A stretch of 64,000 nt of DNA from Flaviramulus sp. BrNp1-15 (GCF_022259695.1 NZ_CP092099.1:1348471-1412470), one strand, 5' to 3'; counted from the stretch's first letter, positions 26,471 through 36,604 are shown. The notes: generated from the letters alone by a model not told the origin. Translations and numbers: made by a program.

Positions 26471-27615
26471 AAATAGGTTTCATTACATCGGAGTATCCAC
26501 ACCCACAAGTAAGTCATGCAGCTGGAATTGCAACAAGTATAAAAAATTTAGCTGTAACACTTGTTAAAAAAGGAATAGATGTAACAGTTTTTGTTTATCA
26601 TCAAAACCAATCTGAAGTAATAAGTGATAATGGCGTTGAAATTCATTTAATAAAAAAAGAAAAGTATAAGTTATTAACTTGGTATTTTTATAGAAAGTAT
26701 ATTCAAAAATATGTTAATACAGTAGTTAAAGAAAAGGGGATTTCTATATTAGAAGCTCCAGATTGGACGGGAATTACTGCTTTTATGAAGTTTTATGTGC
26801 CTCTAATAATTAGGTTTCACGGCAGTGATGCATACTTCTGTAAATTAGAAAACAGAAAACAAAAGTTTAAAAACTTTTTGTTTGAAAAATTGGCTTTAAA
26901 AAGAGCAAAAGCATTTATTGCACCAACAACATACGCTGGCATTGAAACGAGAAAAATTTTCGGACTTGATAAAAATAAAATCAAAACTATTCATTATGGG
27001 TTACAATTAGAAAATTTTGCTAACATTAAACCAGAAGTTTATTCTCATAATGTCATACTTTACATAGGTACTGTAATACGGAAAAAAGGGGTTTTTGAAC
27101 TAGCAGAAATATTTAATAAAGTAATAGAAGTAAATCCTAATGCTCAACTTATTATGATAGGAAACGATTCACCTGATGTAAAAACAGGAGCAGCATCAAC
27201 TTTTGAGCTAATAGAATCAATATTTTCAAAAAAAGCTTTAAAGCAGGTAAATTACTTAGGGAAAAAACCTTACACAGAAGTAAAACAATATATAAACAAT
27301 GCACATGTTTGTGTATTCCCTTCATTTGCCGAAACTTTAGGTATGGTAACAATTGAGTCTATGGCTATGCAAAAGCCAGTAGTTAATACAAGTATAGGTT
27401 GGGCACAAGAAATAATAGATGATGGGATGAATGGTTATTTGGCACATCCAAGTAATATCGATTTATATTCTAAAAGAATACTCAATTTATTAAAAAACCC
27501 AGATTTATGCCTACAATTGGGTAAAGCGGCAAGACAAAAGGTAGAAGTACGCTTTAATATTGAAAAAAATGCAGATATAAATATAGCTTATTATAAATCT
27601 GTTTTAAAACTATGA
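26467..27615 (+). CDS. GT4 glycosyltransferase
   Basis: A 382-residue GT-B enzyme with KIGFITSEYPHPQVSHAAGIATSIKNLA (glycine-rich acceptor loop), IRFHGSDAYF, IKTIHYGLQLENF, LYIGTVIRKKGVFELAEIF and the EX7E motif FPSFAETLGMVTIESMAMQKPVV. The ATG at 26467 (ATGA overlap) is chosen; an upstream TTG at 26440 would add nine residues unlike the family. It also overlaps the next gene by 4 bp. Confidence 0.91.
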   Translation: MKIGFITSEYPHPQVSHAAGIATSIKNLAVTLVKKGIDVTVFVYHQNQSEVISDNGVEIHLIKKEKYKLLTWYFYRKYIQKYVNTVVKEKGISILEAPDWTGITAFMKFYVPLIIRFHGSDAYFCKLENRKQKFKNFLFEKLALKRAKAFIAPTTYAGIETRKIFGLDKNKIKTIHYGLQLENFANIKPEVYSHNVILYIGTVIRKKGVFELAEIFNKVIEVNPNAQLIMIGNDSPDVKTGAASTFELIESIFSKKALKQVNYLGKKPYTEVKQYINNAHVCVFPSFAETLGMVTIESMAMQKPVVNTSIGWAQEIIDDGMNGYLAHPSNIDLYSKRILNLLKNPDLCLQLGKAARQKVEVRFNIEKNADINIAYYKSVLKL

Positions 27616-29144
27616 TCTTATTAATTCATCAAAACGAAACTGTAGTTGAAATTATTGATTTGGAAACGAATCAATCCATTGATAAAACTATAAAAAGTGT
27701 TACTAACGCTTTGTTTGATATTGCTGAAAAATATAGAGAACATATTTTAATTTGGTGTCATGAATCTAAAAAAGGGCAATTAAATTTTGAAGGATTAAAT
27801 GCTGCTTTTTATCTAAAAAATATGATGTTGTCATACAGTGAAAATCAGTATTTACCACCTCAAATTGGATATGTAGAAGATTCGCCTTTTTTAAAAGTGA
27901 ATAAAAATGTTAAGTATCCTACTTGGCATATGAGTAGTAATATAGGAGCAATTCATGCATCACAGTTACTAAAATTTCAAAATCAAATTAATTTAAATCA
28001 ACCTTTAGACTTTGTACTTAATTCCATAGCTAAGTTAGGTATGCCCAATGGTTTGTTTTGTTATTCAGAACCTCGATTATTAATTAATAATGATTCATAC
28101 TTCCCTAATAATCAAGCTTCATTTTACAACTTATTTAAGTTTGTAAAGCAGCATTATAGAAGTATTTGGAGTATTTTATTATTAATAAACGTTGTTATTT
28201 ATGATAAAAAATTTCCTGTATTGGCTTTTATTAGAACTTTTTTTGAGAAGAAGATTAAGTTTTCATTGACCTTTCATTTAGAATCTTTGAAAAATCAAAA
28301 AGTAAATGAATTTACAACAATTGATGTTATTATACCTACACTTGGAAGAAAAAACTATTTATATGATGTTTTATTAGATTTAGCTAAACAAACAGTATTA
28401 CCAAAACAAGTTATAATTATAGAGCAAAATGAAGATGAAACGAGTGAATCTGAGTTAGATTTTATTCAAACTAATTCCTGGCCATTTAAAATTATCCATG
28501 AATTTATACATCAAACTGGAGCATGTAATGCGAGAAATTTAGCTTTAAGTAAAGTAGTATCAGATTATGTTTATTTAGCAGATGATGATAATAGATTTGA
28601 AAGTACTTTGCTTAAAACTGTAATAGATAAAATGAAAGATTGCAATTTTGAAGTAATTACAATGAGTTATTTGCAACAAAATGAAGTAGAAATAGTTAAG
28701 AATCCAGTTCAGTGGAATGCTTTTGGAGGAGGTTGTAGTGTTATATCATCAAAATTTTTAAATGATGTTAAGTTTAATATGGCTTATGAACATGGTTATG
28801 GTGAAGATACTGATTTTGGTATGCAATTGAGAAATTTAGGTACAGACGTAATTTACATGCCAAATATTAAAATTTTACATTTAAAAGCACCAATAGGAGG
28901 TTTTAGAACAGAATTTATTCATTCTTGGGAAAAACAAGAAGGAATTCGACCTAAGCCATCACCTACAGTAATGCTTAGTAGAATGAATCATACAACAAAG
29001 TATCAACTACTTGGATATAAAACCAATTTATTTATTAAGTTTTACAAAAGTCAAAAGATTAAAAATCCTATTAAATATTATAAGACATTTAAAAAACAAT
29101 GGTTAGAAAGTATACGTTGGGCAAATCAATTGAAAAGTAAGTAA
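27612..29144 (+). CDS. Two-domain protein: unknown N-terminal domain plus GT2 glycosyltransferase
   Basis: Of 510 residues, 235 to about 450 form a GT2 domain (TIDVIIPTLGRKNYLYDVLLDL, IIIEQNED, TGACNARNLAL, YLADDDNRFE, GYGEDTDFGMQLRNLG). The first 230 residues carry no motif I recognise. They contain HILIWCHESKKGQLNF, GYVEDSPFLKV and TWHMSSNIGAIHAS, and end with a hydrophobic stretch (SIWSILLLINVVIY). They could be a second glycosyltransferase-like or sensor domain. It overlaps the upstream GT4 gene as ATGA. The GT2 part is confident, the N-terminal part unknown. Confidence 0.85.
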   Translation: MILLIHQNETVVEIIDLETNQSIDKTIKSVTNALFDIAEKYREHILIWCHESKKGQLNFEGLNAAFYLKNMMLSYSENQYLPPQIGYVEDSPFLKVNKNVKYPTWHMSSNIGAIHASQLLKFQNQINLNQPLDFVLNSIAKLGMPNGLFCYSEPRLLINNDSYFPNNQASFYNLFKFVKQHYRSIWSILLLINVVIYDKKFPVLAFIRTFFEKKIKFSLTFHLESLKNQKVNEFTTIDVIIPTLGRKNYLYDVLLDLAKQTVLPKQVIIIEQNEDETSESELDFIQTNSWPFKIIHEFIHQTGACNARNLALSKVVSDYVYLADDDNRFESTLLKTVIDKMKDCNFEVITMSYLQQNEVEIVKNPVQWNAFGGGCSVISSKFLNDVKFNMAYEHGYGEDTDFGMQLRNLGTDVIYMPNIKILHLKAPIGGFRTEFIHSWEKQEGIRPKPSPTVMLSRMNHTTKYQLLGYKTNLFIKFYKSQKIKNPIKYYKTFKKQWLESIRWANQLKSK

Positions 29145-29146
29145 TT

Positions 29147-30142
29147 ATGAGTTTTTCTTTAATAATATGTACTTACATGAGGCCAATAGCTCTACAAAAT
29201 TTACTAAATTCAGTAAATTCTCAATCGCTATATCCAAACCAGATTATAGTTGTGGATGGATCTTTAAACAAAAAAACATCACAATTATTAAAGGAAAGCA
29301 ATTATAAGAATTTAAAATACGTTTTAGTGGATGAAAATAATCGTGGTTTAACTAAACAACGTAATTACGGTATTAATTTAGTTGATGATACTTCAGAAAT
29401 TATATGTTTTTTAGATGATGATATTGTTTTAGAATCTAATTATTTTGAAAGACTTCTAGAGACGTATCAAAAAAAAGATGAAGCACTTGCAGTTGGAGGT
29501 TACATTAAAAATGAAGTTATTTGGAAAAAATCAATAGGAAAATTAACACCTAATGAATTTTACTATGATGGTTGGGTTCGTAAAGAGCCTTCACGTTTTA
29601 AACTCAGGAGTAAATTTGGTTTACTACCAGATGCAGAACCAGGATTTTTGCCAACATTTGCTCATGGAAGGTCAATTGGGTTTTTACCACCTTCAGAAAA
29701 AATTTATGAAGTAGAACTTATAATGGGTGGTGTATCTTCTTATAGAAAAGAAGTTTTTAAAACCTTAAGATTTTCAAACTATTTTGAAGGTTACGGACTT
29801 TATGAAGACGCCGATTTTAGTTTACGAATAGCAAAATTAGGTAAGTTATATGTTAATACCTCGGCACAATTAAACCATTATCATGATGAAAAAGGAAGAC
29901 CTAATAGATATAAATATGGAAAAATGGTAGTAAGAAATGGTTGGTATGTATGGCGTGTAAAATACCCTAATCCAAACATAAAAGCCAGAGCAAAATGGCA
30001 TCTTACAGCATTTTTACTTACCAGTATTAGATTTTTAAATATATTCAATACTCAAGATAAAAAAGCAGCATTTACAGAAAGTATAGGGAGAATAGTTGGT
30101 TGGTTTTCTCTTATTTTTAACAAACCTCTTAAGAATATTTAA
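29147..30142 (+). CDS. GT2 glycosyltransferase
   Basis: A 331-residue GT-A enzyme with FSLIICTYMRPIALQNLLNSV, IVVDGS, NRGLTKQRNYGI and the metal motif CFLDDDIVLE; GYGLYEDADFSLRIAKLG supplies the acid/base region. It starts 2 bp after the previous gene. The related arrangement of GRTKQRN and LDDD suggests kinship with the GT2 domain of the preceding protein. The donor is unknown. Confidence 0.9.
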   Translation: MSFSLIICTYMRPIALQNLLNSVNSQSLYPNQIIVVDGSLNKKTSQLLKESNYKNLKYVLVDENNRGLTKQRNYGINLVDDTSEIICFLDDDIVLESNYFERLLETYQKKDEALAVGGYIKNEVIWKKSIGKLTPNEFYYDGWVRKEPSRFKLRSKFGLLPDAEPGFLPTFAHGRSIGFLPPSEKIYEVELIMGGVSSYRKEVFKTLRFSNYFEGYGLYEDADFSLRIAKLGKLYVNTSAQLNHYHDEKGRPNRYKYGKMVVRNGWYVWRVKYPNPNIKARAKWHLTAFLLTSIRFLNIFNTQDKKAAFTESIGRIVGWFSLIFNKPLKNI

Positions 30143-30162
30143 TACAATAAAATATAGATAGA

Positions 30163-30984
30163 ATGAATTGTAAAATATGCAACAGTAAGGTTAACTTAAT
30201 TAATAAGAAATTTAATTTAGGACAATGTGAAAATTGCAAGTTGATTTTTTGTTTGAAACTATATTCTCATGATGAAATCATACAGTTATATGATAAGCTT
30301 TATAATAATGAAAATGCTAAATATAGTAGCTATGTAATTAATGAATATGATATGTTATTAAAAAATAAAAAAATTAAAATAGGATATCATAGATCTAATA
30401 TTTTAAGAAAACATATTCTAAAAACTAAATGTAAATCTGTGCTCGAAATAGGAAGTGGTATTGGACTAATGGGTGCTTATATTAGAAGTAAAAATAAGGG
30501 AATTAAATATTTGGGAATTGAAATAGATAAAGAAGCTTATGAAAAGTCAAGAAAACTTAATTTAAATACCGTAAACTCGGATTTTAAGATTATGGATAAA
30601 ATTGATGAGTCTTTTGATGTTATTTTGTTATGGGAAGTAATTGAGCATTTACAAGACTTAAAAAGGTTTATTGAACTAGCTTATAATAAACTAAACAAGA
30701 ATGGTAAAATTATTCTATCAACTCCTAATTATAACAAAATATATAATTATCCAGATAGAGAAGTAGATAATCTTTATCAAGATACCCCTCCTATACATTT
30801 AAATTTTTTTACAAAGCAAAGTATTAAAAATATTTTCGAACTTAATAACTTTAATCATTGTCAAGTAAAAATCAAAAAACTACCCTATTTACAGTATAAG
30901 TCTTTAAGTTTTTATAAAAATATTATTAAAGCCATTTTTAATAAATATCATGGTTCTACCATATTTTTTATAGCTCAAAAATGA
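30163..30984 (+). CDS. Class I SAM-dependent methyltransferase with N-terminal zinc-ribbon-like Cys pairs
   Basis: A 273-residue protein. The first 30 residues have two CxxC pairs (MNCKICNSK and LGQCENCKLIFC), a zinc-ribbon-like start seen in many sugar and lipid methyltransferases. The SAM motif CKSVLEIGSGIGLMGAYI lies near residue 95 and LLWEVIEHLQDL serves as the post-motif. This is the Methyltransf_23 pattern. It could methylate a sugar in the glycan or its cap; the substrate is not known. Confidence 0.87.
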   Translation: MNCKICNSKVNLINKKFNLGQCENCKLIFCLKLYSHDEIIQLYDKLYNNENAKYSSYVINEYDMLLKNKKIKIGYHRSNILRKHILKTKCKSVLEIGSGIGLMGAYIRSKNKGIKYLGIEIDKEAYEKSRKLNLNTVNSDFKIMDKIDESFDVILLWEVIEHLQDLKRFIELAYNKLNKNGKIILSTPNYNKIYNYPDREVDNLYQDTPPIHLNFFTKQSIKNIFELNNFNHCQVKIKKLPYLQYKSLSFYKNIIKAIFNKYHGSTIFFIAQK

Positions 30985-31004
30985 TTATTTAATTTACAAA
31001 GTAT

Positions 31005-32012
31005 ATGAAACTAGAATTATCAATATGGACGCATCATTTAACACATTTGGTATACTCCTATTTTTATTATTGTAGAGCCAATAAAATAGATGTAAATATT
31101 GTTTATAATTCAAAAATTAAATTCAATTCCGCATTATTAATAGTAAATGATAAATCAATTCTTTTTGATTATTCTGATGATGTTAAGTTTATAGATTTAC
31201 CAAATAATTTTGATTTTTATTTTAAACGTTCTCTGTTAGAAAAAGATAAAAAGAATAATATATTTCCATTGAATTTTAATGTACCAATGGCTTATAAGAG
31301 CCACCTTCTACTATTAAAACTAAATAAAGATTTATTGTTTCATAAATTTAATAAAACTGAAATAGGGAGAGCTTTAGATATTTTTGGACTATTTACAAAT
31401 TCAGGACACGGAACATTGGATATTAGAAATTATCCTAAAAACATTTCTGATTTTGGAGGAAATATACTTTACTATACAAGGTTATGGAATCCAGACAATA
31501 ATCCTGATAAGGAAGAGAAAGAACGTAGAATGCTTCAAAATGAATTCAGAATAAATGCTTGTAGGATTATAAAAAGAGAATTTAAAAACGCATCTGTAGG
31601 TTTGTATAGTGATAGTTTCTCTAATAAACTAGCTCCGGATTTACTACTTCCTCCTGATAAATCCGATAAAAAAAGCTATCTTAAAAAATTAACTCAATAT
31701 AATATAGGTATTGCTGACGATGGTTTAAAAAACACCCCAGGATGGAAAATAGGAGAATATTTATTGTATGGAAAAGCTGTTATTTCTACACCATTAAATG
31801 TTTGTATTGATAATTTTAAGGAGCACGTAAATTATGAAATATTATCATCACGTTCATCATTTGAAGAAATCCCAGGAAAAATTGAATTTTTATTAAAAGA
31901 AAAAAAATATCTTGAAATGAGTGAAAATAATTTTATTTGGAGTACGCGTTATTTGCATCCAAAAAACTATATAAATAGAATTTTAAATGTAATAAGAGAA
32001 AATGTTTTGTAA
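31005..32012 (+). CDS. Putative GT-B glycosyltransferase-like protein
   Basis: A 335-residue soluble protein. The C-terminal part has NIGIADDGLKNTPGWKIGEYLLYGKAVIST, resembling the end of the donor domain of GT4/GT-B enzymes, and the order of segments fits that fold. The N-terminal half (LSIWTHHLTHLVYSYFYYC, IDLPNNFDFYFKRS) shows no standard motif, and the EX7E glutamate pair is not complete. It sits between a methyltransferase and two GT4 genes. A glycosyltransferase role is likely but unproven. Confidence 0.68.
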   Translation: MKLELSIWTHHLTHLVYSYFYYCRANKIDVNIVYNSKIKFNSALLIVNDKSILFDYSDDVKFIDLPNNFDFYFKRSLLEKDKKNNIFPLNFNVPMAYKSHLLLLKLNKDLLFHKFNKTEIGRALDIFGLFTNSGHGTLDIRNYPKNISDFGGNILYYTRLWNPDNNPDKEEKERRMLQNEFRINACRIIKREFKNASVGLYSDSFSNKLAPDLLLPPDKSDKKSYLKKLTQYNIGIADDGLKNTPGWKIGEYLLYGKAVISTPLNVCIDNFKEHVNYEILSSRSSFEEIPGKIEFLLKEKKYLEMSENNFIWSTRYLHPKNYINRILNVIRENVL

Positions 32013-32017
32013 TAAGA

Positions 32018-33136
32018 ATGAAGTTTTTAATCATCACACATGTAAAGCATAAATTTGAAAGCAATAATATTTTAGCTTATGCGCCTTATGTTCGAGAAAT
32101 GAATATTTGGTTTAAGTATGTTGATGAGGTTACAATTGTAGCGCCTAAAACATCTGAAAAATCTTCGCCAATAGATTTGGAATACAAGCATCCTAAAATT
32201 CAATTTAAAGAAATTCCATCCCTTGAGTTTACAAGCATAAAAAAAGCATTTTTATCATTTTTAAAAACCCCTTACATTTTTTTTGTAATATTTAATGCTT
32301 TTAGAAAAACAAATCATATACACTTACGTTGCCCTGGAAATATAGGTTTGATAGGAAGTTTTATTCAGGTTTTATTTCCCAAAACATTAAAAACAGCAAA
32401 ATATGCTGGTAATTGGGATCCAAAAGCTAAACAACCTTTAAGTTACAGGCTTCAAAAAAAAATTTTAAGTAATAACTTTTTAACTAAAAACATACAAGTT
32501 TTGGTTTATGGTGACTGGAAAAAACAAACAAAAAATATAAAATCATTTTTTACCGCTACATTTACCAATAACGAAAAAGAGTTACCTGAAATAAGATCTT
32601 ATAATGAGAATTTGAAGTTTATTTTTGTTGGTAGCCTTGTAGAAGGTAAACGTCCATTATTAGCAATAAAAATTATTGAAGCTCTACATAAAAAAGGCAT
32701 TTCATTACAATTAGACTTCTATGGAGAAGGTAAATTAATACAAGAATTGCAGCAGTATATCATAGGAAATAAGTTGGTAGACATTATTGCATTTAAAGGA
32801 AATAAAAATAAAGAAGTTTTAATACAAGCACTTAAAGAAGGACATTTTTTAATATTACCATCAAAATCTGAAGGTTGGCCTAAAGCCATAGCTGAAGCTA
32901 TGTTTTTTGGTGTTATACCAATTTCTACTTCAATATCGTGTATACCATCAATGTTAGACTATGGAAACAGGGGTATTTTAATTGAACCAAATGTAGAGGA
33001 AGCATCAAATAAAATATTAACCTGTTTAAATAAAAAGGAAGAACTCATTGAAATGTCTAAATTAGCATCAAAATGGTCTCAAAATTACACACTAGATAGT
33101 TTTGAAGTTGAAATATCCAAATTATTAAGATTTTAA
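32018..33136 (+). CDS. GT4 glycosyltransferase
   Basis: A 372-residue GT-B enzyme. The donor half carries FIFVGSLVEGKRPLLAIKIIEAL, LDFYGEGKLI and the EX7E motif LPSKSEGWPKAIAEAMFFGVIPI. The acceptor half opens MKFLIITHVKHKFESNNI. It starts 5 bp after the previous gene. It is likely a cytoplasmic, membrane-associated transferase of the repeat unit. Confidence 0.9.
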   Translation: MKFLIITHVKHKFESNNILAYAPYVREMNIWFKYVDEVTIVAPKTSEKSSPIDLEYKHPKIQFKEIPSLEFTSIKKAFLSFLKTPYIFFVIFNAFRKTNHIHLRCPGNIGLIGSFIQVLFPKTLKTAKYAGNWDPKAKQPLSYRLQKKILSNNFLTKNIQVLVYGDWKKQTKNIKSFFTATFTNNEKELPEIRSYNENLKFIFVGSLVEGKRPLLAIKIIEALHKKGISLQLDFYGEGKLIQELQQYIIGNKLVDIIAFKGNKNKEVLIQALKEGHFLILPSKSEGWPKAIAEAMFFGVIPISTSISCIPSMLDYGNRGILIEPNVEEASNKILTCLNKKEELIEMSKLASKWSQNYTLDSFEVEISKLLRF

Positions 33137-33137
33137 A

Positions 33138-34214
33138 ATGAGGGTTTTACAGTTAATTGATTCTTTACAAACTGGAGGGGCAGAACGAGTGGCTGTTAAC
33201 ATTGCTAATGGATTATCTAACAATATTGAAGGCTCTTTTTTATGTGCTACTAGAAAAGAAGGCCTTTTAAAGGAAAGTCTCTCAAAAAAAGTTAAGTACT
33301 TATTTTTAAAAAAAACAAGTAAATTTGATTTTGTAGCGATTAAGCGTTTAAATAAGTTTATAAAAGTTAACCATATACAAATTATTCATGCACATTCTAG
33401 TTCATTTTTTTTAGCAACACTAATAAAGTTCTTAAACAAAAAAGTAATTGTAATCTGGCACGATCATTATGGAAATAGTGAATTTTTAGCCCAGAGAAAA
33501 CATACTGTTTTGAAGCCCTTTTCTAAATGTTTTTCTCATGTTTTTAGTGTGAATAAATCTCTGGAAGGTTGGGCAATACAAAAGCTAAAAGTTAAAAATG
33601 TAACGTATTTACCAAATTTTGCAAAAATAGATAAAAAGTGTTCTGTTACCAATTTGAATGGTGTTTCAGGTAAACGTATTGTTTGTTTAGCAAATTTAAG
33701 AGAACAAAAAGATTATATTACACTTTTAAAAGCATTTAAAGAAGTTCATCAATTATATCCAGATTGGTCATTGCACTGTATTGGTAAAAATTTTAAGGAT
33801 AATTATTCTAAATTAGTTGAAGAAAAAATTAAAACACTAAATTTAGAACACTCAGTTTTTTTATATGGAAGTAAACCAGATATATATAACTTCTTGTCAC
33901 AGTGCGAAATTGGTGTGTTGTCTTCAAAATCAGAAGGACTTCCTATAGCATTACTTGAGTATGGATTATCAAATTTGGCTGTTGTAGCTACTAAAGTTGG
34001 AGAGTGTGAAACAGTAATTGATAATAAAGTTAATGGTTTGTTGGTAAATCCGTGTTCAACAATAGAATTGGCAAATGCAATCGTTTCATATATTAAAAAT
34101 GAGAATATGAGACTTAGTTTAGCAAACAAGTTTAATCAACATATTGTAGAAAATTATTCACTATCAAGACAATTAGATACTATTATTAAAACTTATAATA
34201 TTTACCTTAAATAA
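33138..34214 (+). CDS. GT4 glycosyltransferase
   Basis: A 358-residue GT-B enzyme with LQLIDSLQTGGAERVAVNIANGL (the GGAER acceptor-loop signature), IIHAHSSSFF, VCLANLREQKDYITLLKAF and the donor region LSSKSEGLPIALLEYGLSNLAVVAT. It starts one base after the previous stop. Specificity is unknown. Confidence 0.92.
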   Translation: MRVLQLIDSLQTGGAERVAVNIANGLSNNIEGSFLCATRKEGLLKESLSKKVKYLFLKKTSKFDFVAIKRLNKFIKVNHIQIIHAHSSSFFLATLIKFLNKKVIVIWHDHYGNSEFLAQRKHTVLKPFSKCFSHVFSVNKSLEGWAIQKLKVKNVTYLPNFAKIDKKCSVTNLNGVSGKRIVCLANLREQKDYITLLKAFKEVHQLYPDWSLHCIGKNFKDNYSKLVEEKIKTLNLEHSVFLYGSKPDIYNFLSQCEIGVLSSKSEGLPIALLEYGLSNLAVVATKVGECETVIDNKVNGLLVNPCSTIELANAIVSYIKNENMRLSLANKFNQHIVENYSLSRQLDTIIKTYNIYLK

Positions 34215-34215
34215 A

Positions 34216-35571
34216 TTGAAAAATTTTAGTTATATAAAGGTTATTGTATTACATCTATTAATAGGTGTTTTTATATATGGTTTTTCAGCATTATCAAAAG
34301 TATATTTGTTAGGTATTTTTATATATTTTACTTATGATATTTTTAAATCTAAACCATCGCAAAAAGCTATAAGAGTTTTAGTGGCATGCGGTTATGTGGT
34401 TGGTGCTGAAGTTTTTATAAGAATGACAGGCGGTAATTTTTTATATGAGGCATCTAAATATTTAGTAATACTATTTGTATTGATTGGAATTTTTACAACT
34501 AGATTAACTAAGCAACCCATACCATACATAATTTACATATTTCTTCTTATTCCAGGAATTTTAGTAGCAGGATTTAACGCAACAGAACAAACATCTCTTA
34601 GAACTAATATTGCCTTTAATTTGAGTGGACCAGTATGTTTGGGTATAGTTGCTATTTTTTGTTATAAGAGAAAAATAAGCTATCAAAGTATACATAAAGT
34701 TCTGTTATCAATGGCATGGCCTTTGATAGCTATGACTACATATTTGTTTTTATATACACCAGATATTAGAGAAACAATAACAGGTACGGGTTCAAATTTT
34801 GCTGCTTCTGGTGGTTTTGGACCTAATCAGGTATCAACAGTTTTAGGTTTGGGAGTTTTTGTATTTACACTTCGCTTTTTTATGCTCTCACCAAATTTCT
34901 TATTAAAATTATTAAATGGATTATTGTTATTGGTAATGAGTTTTAGAGGTATAGTTACTTTTAGTAGAGGAGGAGTTATAACTGCTCTAATTATGATAGC
35001 TGTCTTTATTTATTTTTATTTCAAGAAAGTTAATGTTAAAGCTAAATTTAGAATTAGTAGACTTGTATTCATTTTTATAGGTTTAGGCTTATCTGTATGG
35101 TTAATTTCTTCAATTCAAACAAGTGGATTAATTGAAAATAGATATACCAACCGAGATGCATTAGGTAGAGAAAAAGAAGATGTAACAACTGGAAGAAGTA
35201 ATTTAATTTCTTTTGAAGTTGAAGAATTTTTGAATAATCCCATTTTAGGTGTAGGTGTTGGTGAAATTAAAGAGTTAAGAGAAGAAAAAGAAGGTATACA
35301 GGCAGCATCGCATAATGAAATGAGTCGTATTTTATCTGAACACGGTTTGTTTGGTGTAGCTGCGTTTTTGATTTTATTATTTGTGCCGTTATTTTTTAGA
35401 TTTAATAATAAATCAAATGTCTTTTTTTATTCTTTTTACCTTTTTTGGTTTTTAACCATAAATCATTCTGCAATGCGAATTGCTGCACCAGCTTTTATTT
35501 ATGGTTTATGCTTATTAGATATTCAATTTAGTAAACCTAAAAAGATTAAAAGACCAGTAAAATTAATATAA
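34216..35571 (+). CDS. O-antigen polymerase/ligase family membrane protein (Wzy/WaaL superfamily)
   Basis: A 451-residue protein with about eleven hydrophobic helices. A long periplasmic loop after TFSRGGVITALIM contains GVGVGEIKEL and SHNEMSRILSEHGLFG, the hallmark region of the Wzy_C superfamily. Members polymerise lipid-linked repeat units or ligate finished glycans to lipid A core. As it sits with Wzc- and WcaJ-like genes I favour a polymerase, but no Wzx flippase is visible and the cluster has an ABC exporter, so a ligase cannot be excluded. The start is TTG at 34216. Confidence 0.87.
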   Translation: MKNFSYIKVIVLHLLIGVFIYGFSALSKVYLLGIFIYFTYDIFKSKPSQKAIRVLVACGYVVGAEVFIRMTGGNFLYEASKYLVILFVLIGIFTTRLTKQPIPYIIYIFLLIPGILVAGFNATEQTSLRTNIAFNLSGPVCLGIVAIFCYKRKISYQSIHKVLLSMAWPLIAMTTYLFLYTPDIRETITGTGSNFAASGGFGPNQVSTVLGLGVFVFTLRFFMLSPNFLLKLLNGLLLLVMSFRGIVTFSRGGVITALIMIAVFIYFYFKKVNVKAKFRISRLVFIFIGLGLSVWLISSIQTSGLIENRYTNRDALGREKEDVTTGRSNLISFEVEEFLNNPILGVGVGEIKELREEKEGIQAASHNEMSRILSEHGLFGVAAFLILLFVPLFFRFNNKSNVFFYSFYLFWFLTINHSAMRIAAPAFIYGLCLLDIQFSKPKKIKRPVKLI

Positions 35572-35590
35572 AGCATAATATAAGTAGTAT

Positions 35591-36604
35591 TTGAAATGTA
35601 TTGTATACATAGGAAACAAATCCAGAAATGATGATAAAACAAATTTATCTTCAATAGATATATTAACACCATTACTCAGAGAAAGCGGCTTTAGTGTATT
35701 TTCAGTTTCAGATAAAAAAAATATTTTCACACGATTACTACATATGCTCCATACATGTTTTAAGTATAGAAATAAAGTGGACTATGTTTTAATAGATACC
35801 TATAGTACATTAAATTTTTATTATGCATTTTTTGTGAGTCAATTATGTGGAGTTTTGAAGTTAAAATATGTTCCAATTTTACACGGAGGTAATTTACCTA
35901 ATAGGTTAGAAAATTCTCCTAAACTGTCTAAAGCTATTTTTAAGAAAGCGCATGTTAATGTGGCACCATCAAAATACATGATGTCTAAATTTGTATCTTT
36001 TGGAATTAATAATATAATTTTTATACCTAACACTATTGAACTTAAAAATTATACTTTTAAAAAGAGAAATTTTGATAAAGTTAAATTATTATGGGTACGA
36101 TCATTTTCAAAAATATACAACCCATTGTTAGCTGTAGAGATTTTGAAGAAGCTGAAAACTGAAAATATTGACACTGAATTATGTATGGTTGGTCCAGATA
36201 GTGATGGAAGTTTAAAAGAAGCAAAAGCTTATGCAAAACAGTTGAAAGTTGATGTGAAATTCACAGGAAAATTATCAAAAAAAAAGTGGCTAAATTTATC
36301 TAAGGAATACAATGTTTTTATAAATACAACAAATTTTGATAATATGCCTGTTAGCGTTATTGAAGCAATGGCATTAGGTTTACCAATAGTATCTACAAAT
36401 GTTGGAGGCTTACCTTTTTTAATTGAAAATAATAAAAATGGACTTTTAGTAGAACCTGATTCAGCAGAATTATTTGTAAAAGCTATTAAAAATTTAATAG
36501 AATTTCCAGAGAAAACTAATCAAATGATTTTAGAATCAAGGAAAAAAATAGAACAATATGATTGGAAAATCGTTAAAAATCAGTGGGAAGAACTCTTTCA
36601 ATAA
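35591..36604 (+). CDS. GT4 glycosyltransferase
   Basis: A 337-residue GT-B enzyme with LKYVPILHGGNLP, VAPSKYMMSKF, LLWVRSFSKIYNPLLAVEIL and the donor region DNMPVSVIEAMALGLPIVSTNVGGLPFLI. The start is TTG at 35591; the conserved sequence begins at once after it. A gap of 59 bp follows; it contains TATCTTTA (36631-36638), which might be a weak internal promoter for the final gene of the cluster. Confidence 0.9.
   Translation: MKCIVYIGNKSRNDDKTNLSSIDILTPLLRESGFSVFSVSDKKNIFTRLLHMLHTCFKYRNKVDYVLIDTYSTLNFYYAFFVSQLCGVLKLKYVPILHGGNLPNRLENSPKLSKAIFKKAHVNVAPSKYMMSKFVSFGINNIIFIPNTIELKNYTFKKRNFDKVKLLWVRSFSKIYNPLLAVEILKKLKTENIDTELCMVGPDSDGSLKEAKAYAKQLKVDVKFTGKLSKKKWLNLSKEYNVFINTTNFDNMPVSVIEAMALGLPIVSTNVGGLPFLIENNKNGLLVEPDSAELFVKAIKNLIEFPEKTNQMILESRKKIEQYDWKIVKNQWEELFQ

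Noticed and set aside
33803-34129. 108-codon minus-strand ORF inside the GT4 gene at 33138
   Set aside because: It is antisense to the conserved donor-binding region and shows no protein-like motif.
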